Below, piece after piece: positions 49,964 through 50,407 of a stretch of 50,407 nt of DNA. The stretch is taken from assembly GCA_019828565.1 (NCBI GenBank), contig JAHDYR010000060.1, forward strand, positions 1 through 50,407, read 5' to 3'. The notes under the pieces were generated by a model. It did no database searches and was not told the DNA's origin. It worked only from the letters and a program-made list of their open reading frames with translations. Made by a program: the position numbers and the translations under genes. The stretch's first letter is position 1. Every line of letters begins with the position of its first letter. The DNA is from Carpediemonas membranifera (taxonomy: Eukaryota; Fornicata).

Positions 49964-50407
49964 CACTCTGAAGCGCTCTCTGCACGAGCCGATTGCTACA
50001 CCAATATCAGAATTGAGTAACAATTAGTGGGAGAGGCCCAAATCCTCTGCTGCAGCATGTGCTGCGTCGCATTGCTTGATGAACGCTGCATATGTGTGCA
50101 CTTGCCCTCTCATGCATGCCAAGAAAGCGTTATCAGCCATCTCGCGGACCTGCTCAGCCTTAAGACCAAGTTCATCGCGCAAATCGTCCGTCCAGCCCCT
50201 TCCGTGCACTCTTCCAACGTCACCGTTGTGAAGCGTCACCGCGGGTATGAGCTTGACGTCCCAGTTGGAGTACTGGGCGCGCTTGCTCGTCATGGCCTGA
50301 GACACGTGGTTGCTGACGACGTTGTCAATGACGATTGCCTTCACGCCAGGTTTCGTGAGGAGGATGTCCGCCCGCGCCTTCATAGAGCTTGGTCCGGTCA
50401 ATGGTCC
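49964..50407 (-). mobile_element. RT2-B, 3' part (runs off window)
   Basis: Nearly identical to RT2-A from 23113. It encodes the end of the restriction-like endonuclease (RADILL, IVIDNVVSN) from about 50024. A small insertion near 50385 (TAGAGCTT versus TAGGCTT) shifts the frame. The rest lies beyond the window. Confidence 0.85.

Noticed and set aside
1-50407. tRNA, rRNA or CRISPR arrays
   Set aside because: No cloverleaf with a recognisable anticodon arm, no rRNA segment and no regularly spaced short repeats were seen by eye; tRNAscan or Rfam would be decisive.

Overview
The window is nuclear DNA of a eukaryote and consists largely of nested mobile elements. Spliceosomal introns of only 28-37 nt can be read directly in three genes. 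There is a chromodomain Ty3/gypsy retroelement, non-LTR retrotransposons with a restriction-like endonuclease, and proteins with SET, protein-kinase, OTU-like and caspase-like signatures. No rRNA, tRNA, CRISPR array or bacterial-style operon was seen. I cannot name the species; tiny introns, compact intron-poor genes and about 50% GC suggest a protist or early-branching fungus-like organism.

Layout. (1) Positions 1-10744 are the right part of a large multi-gene element, here called A. It ends in a 49-bp terminal repeat beginning CATACTGTTAAAA and breaks a gene (k) whose 5' part lies at 10745-11493. (2) Positions 12432-18673 hold a looser third cluster, C. It contains a coiled-coil/OTU-like gene, an unknown gene and a HEPN-like gene whose tail is duplicated. 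(3) Positions 19585-29628 hold three head-to-tail non-LTR retrotransposons on the minus strand (RT1-A, RT2-A, RT1-B). (4) Positions 29631-49963 are a complete element, B. It has perfect 48-bp terminal inverted repeats (TIRs, CATACTGTTAGAA...), a 2-bp target duplication, and sits exactly at a junction between two retrotransposons. The second retrotransposon, RT2-B, resumes at 49964.

A and B carry the same gene block in the same order and orientation: a(+) b(+) c(-) d(+) e(-) f(+) g(-) h(+). The products are a large unknown protein (a), an unknown protein with a conserved tiny intron (b), a basic protein starting MARS (c), coiled coil plus an OTU-like protease domain (d, domain lost in A), a SET domain protein (e), a caspase-like His/Cys protein (f), a Cys-rich zinc protein (g) and a small coiled-coil protein (h). 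A adds a Pro/Ser-rich protein (i) and a protein kinase (j). Convergent gene pairs are 14-37 bp apart, a virus-like density.

B was later hit twice. A 3.77-kb deletion derivative of an A-type element with a kinase remnant lies in gene b, with an AT duplication. A 4.4-kb chromodomain gypsy element with 84-bp LTRs lies in gene f, with an AGGG duplication. Without these, B is about 12.1 kb. Shared cis features tie the clusters together: hairpins with a T-tract loop upstream of start codons, clustered TGTGAAA motifs, and an AGTAAA motif at many 3' ends.

Most long genes are split by single-base indels, often in homopolymers. These may be decay or uncorrected sequencing error, so open or closed status of individual genes is uncertain.
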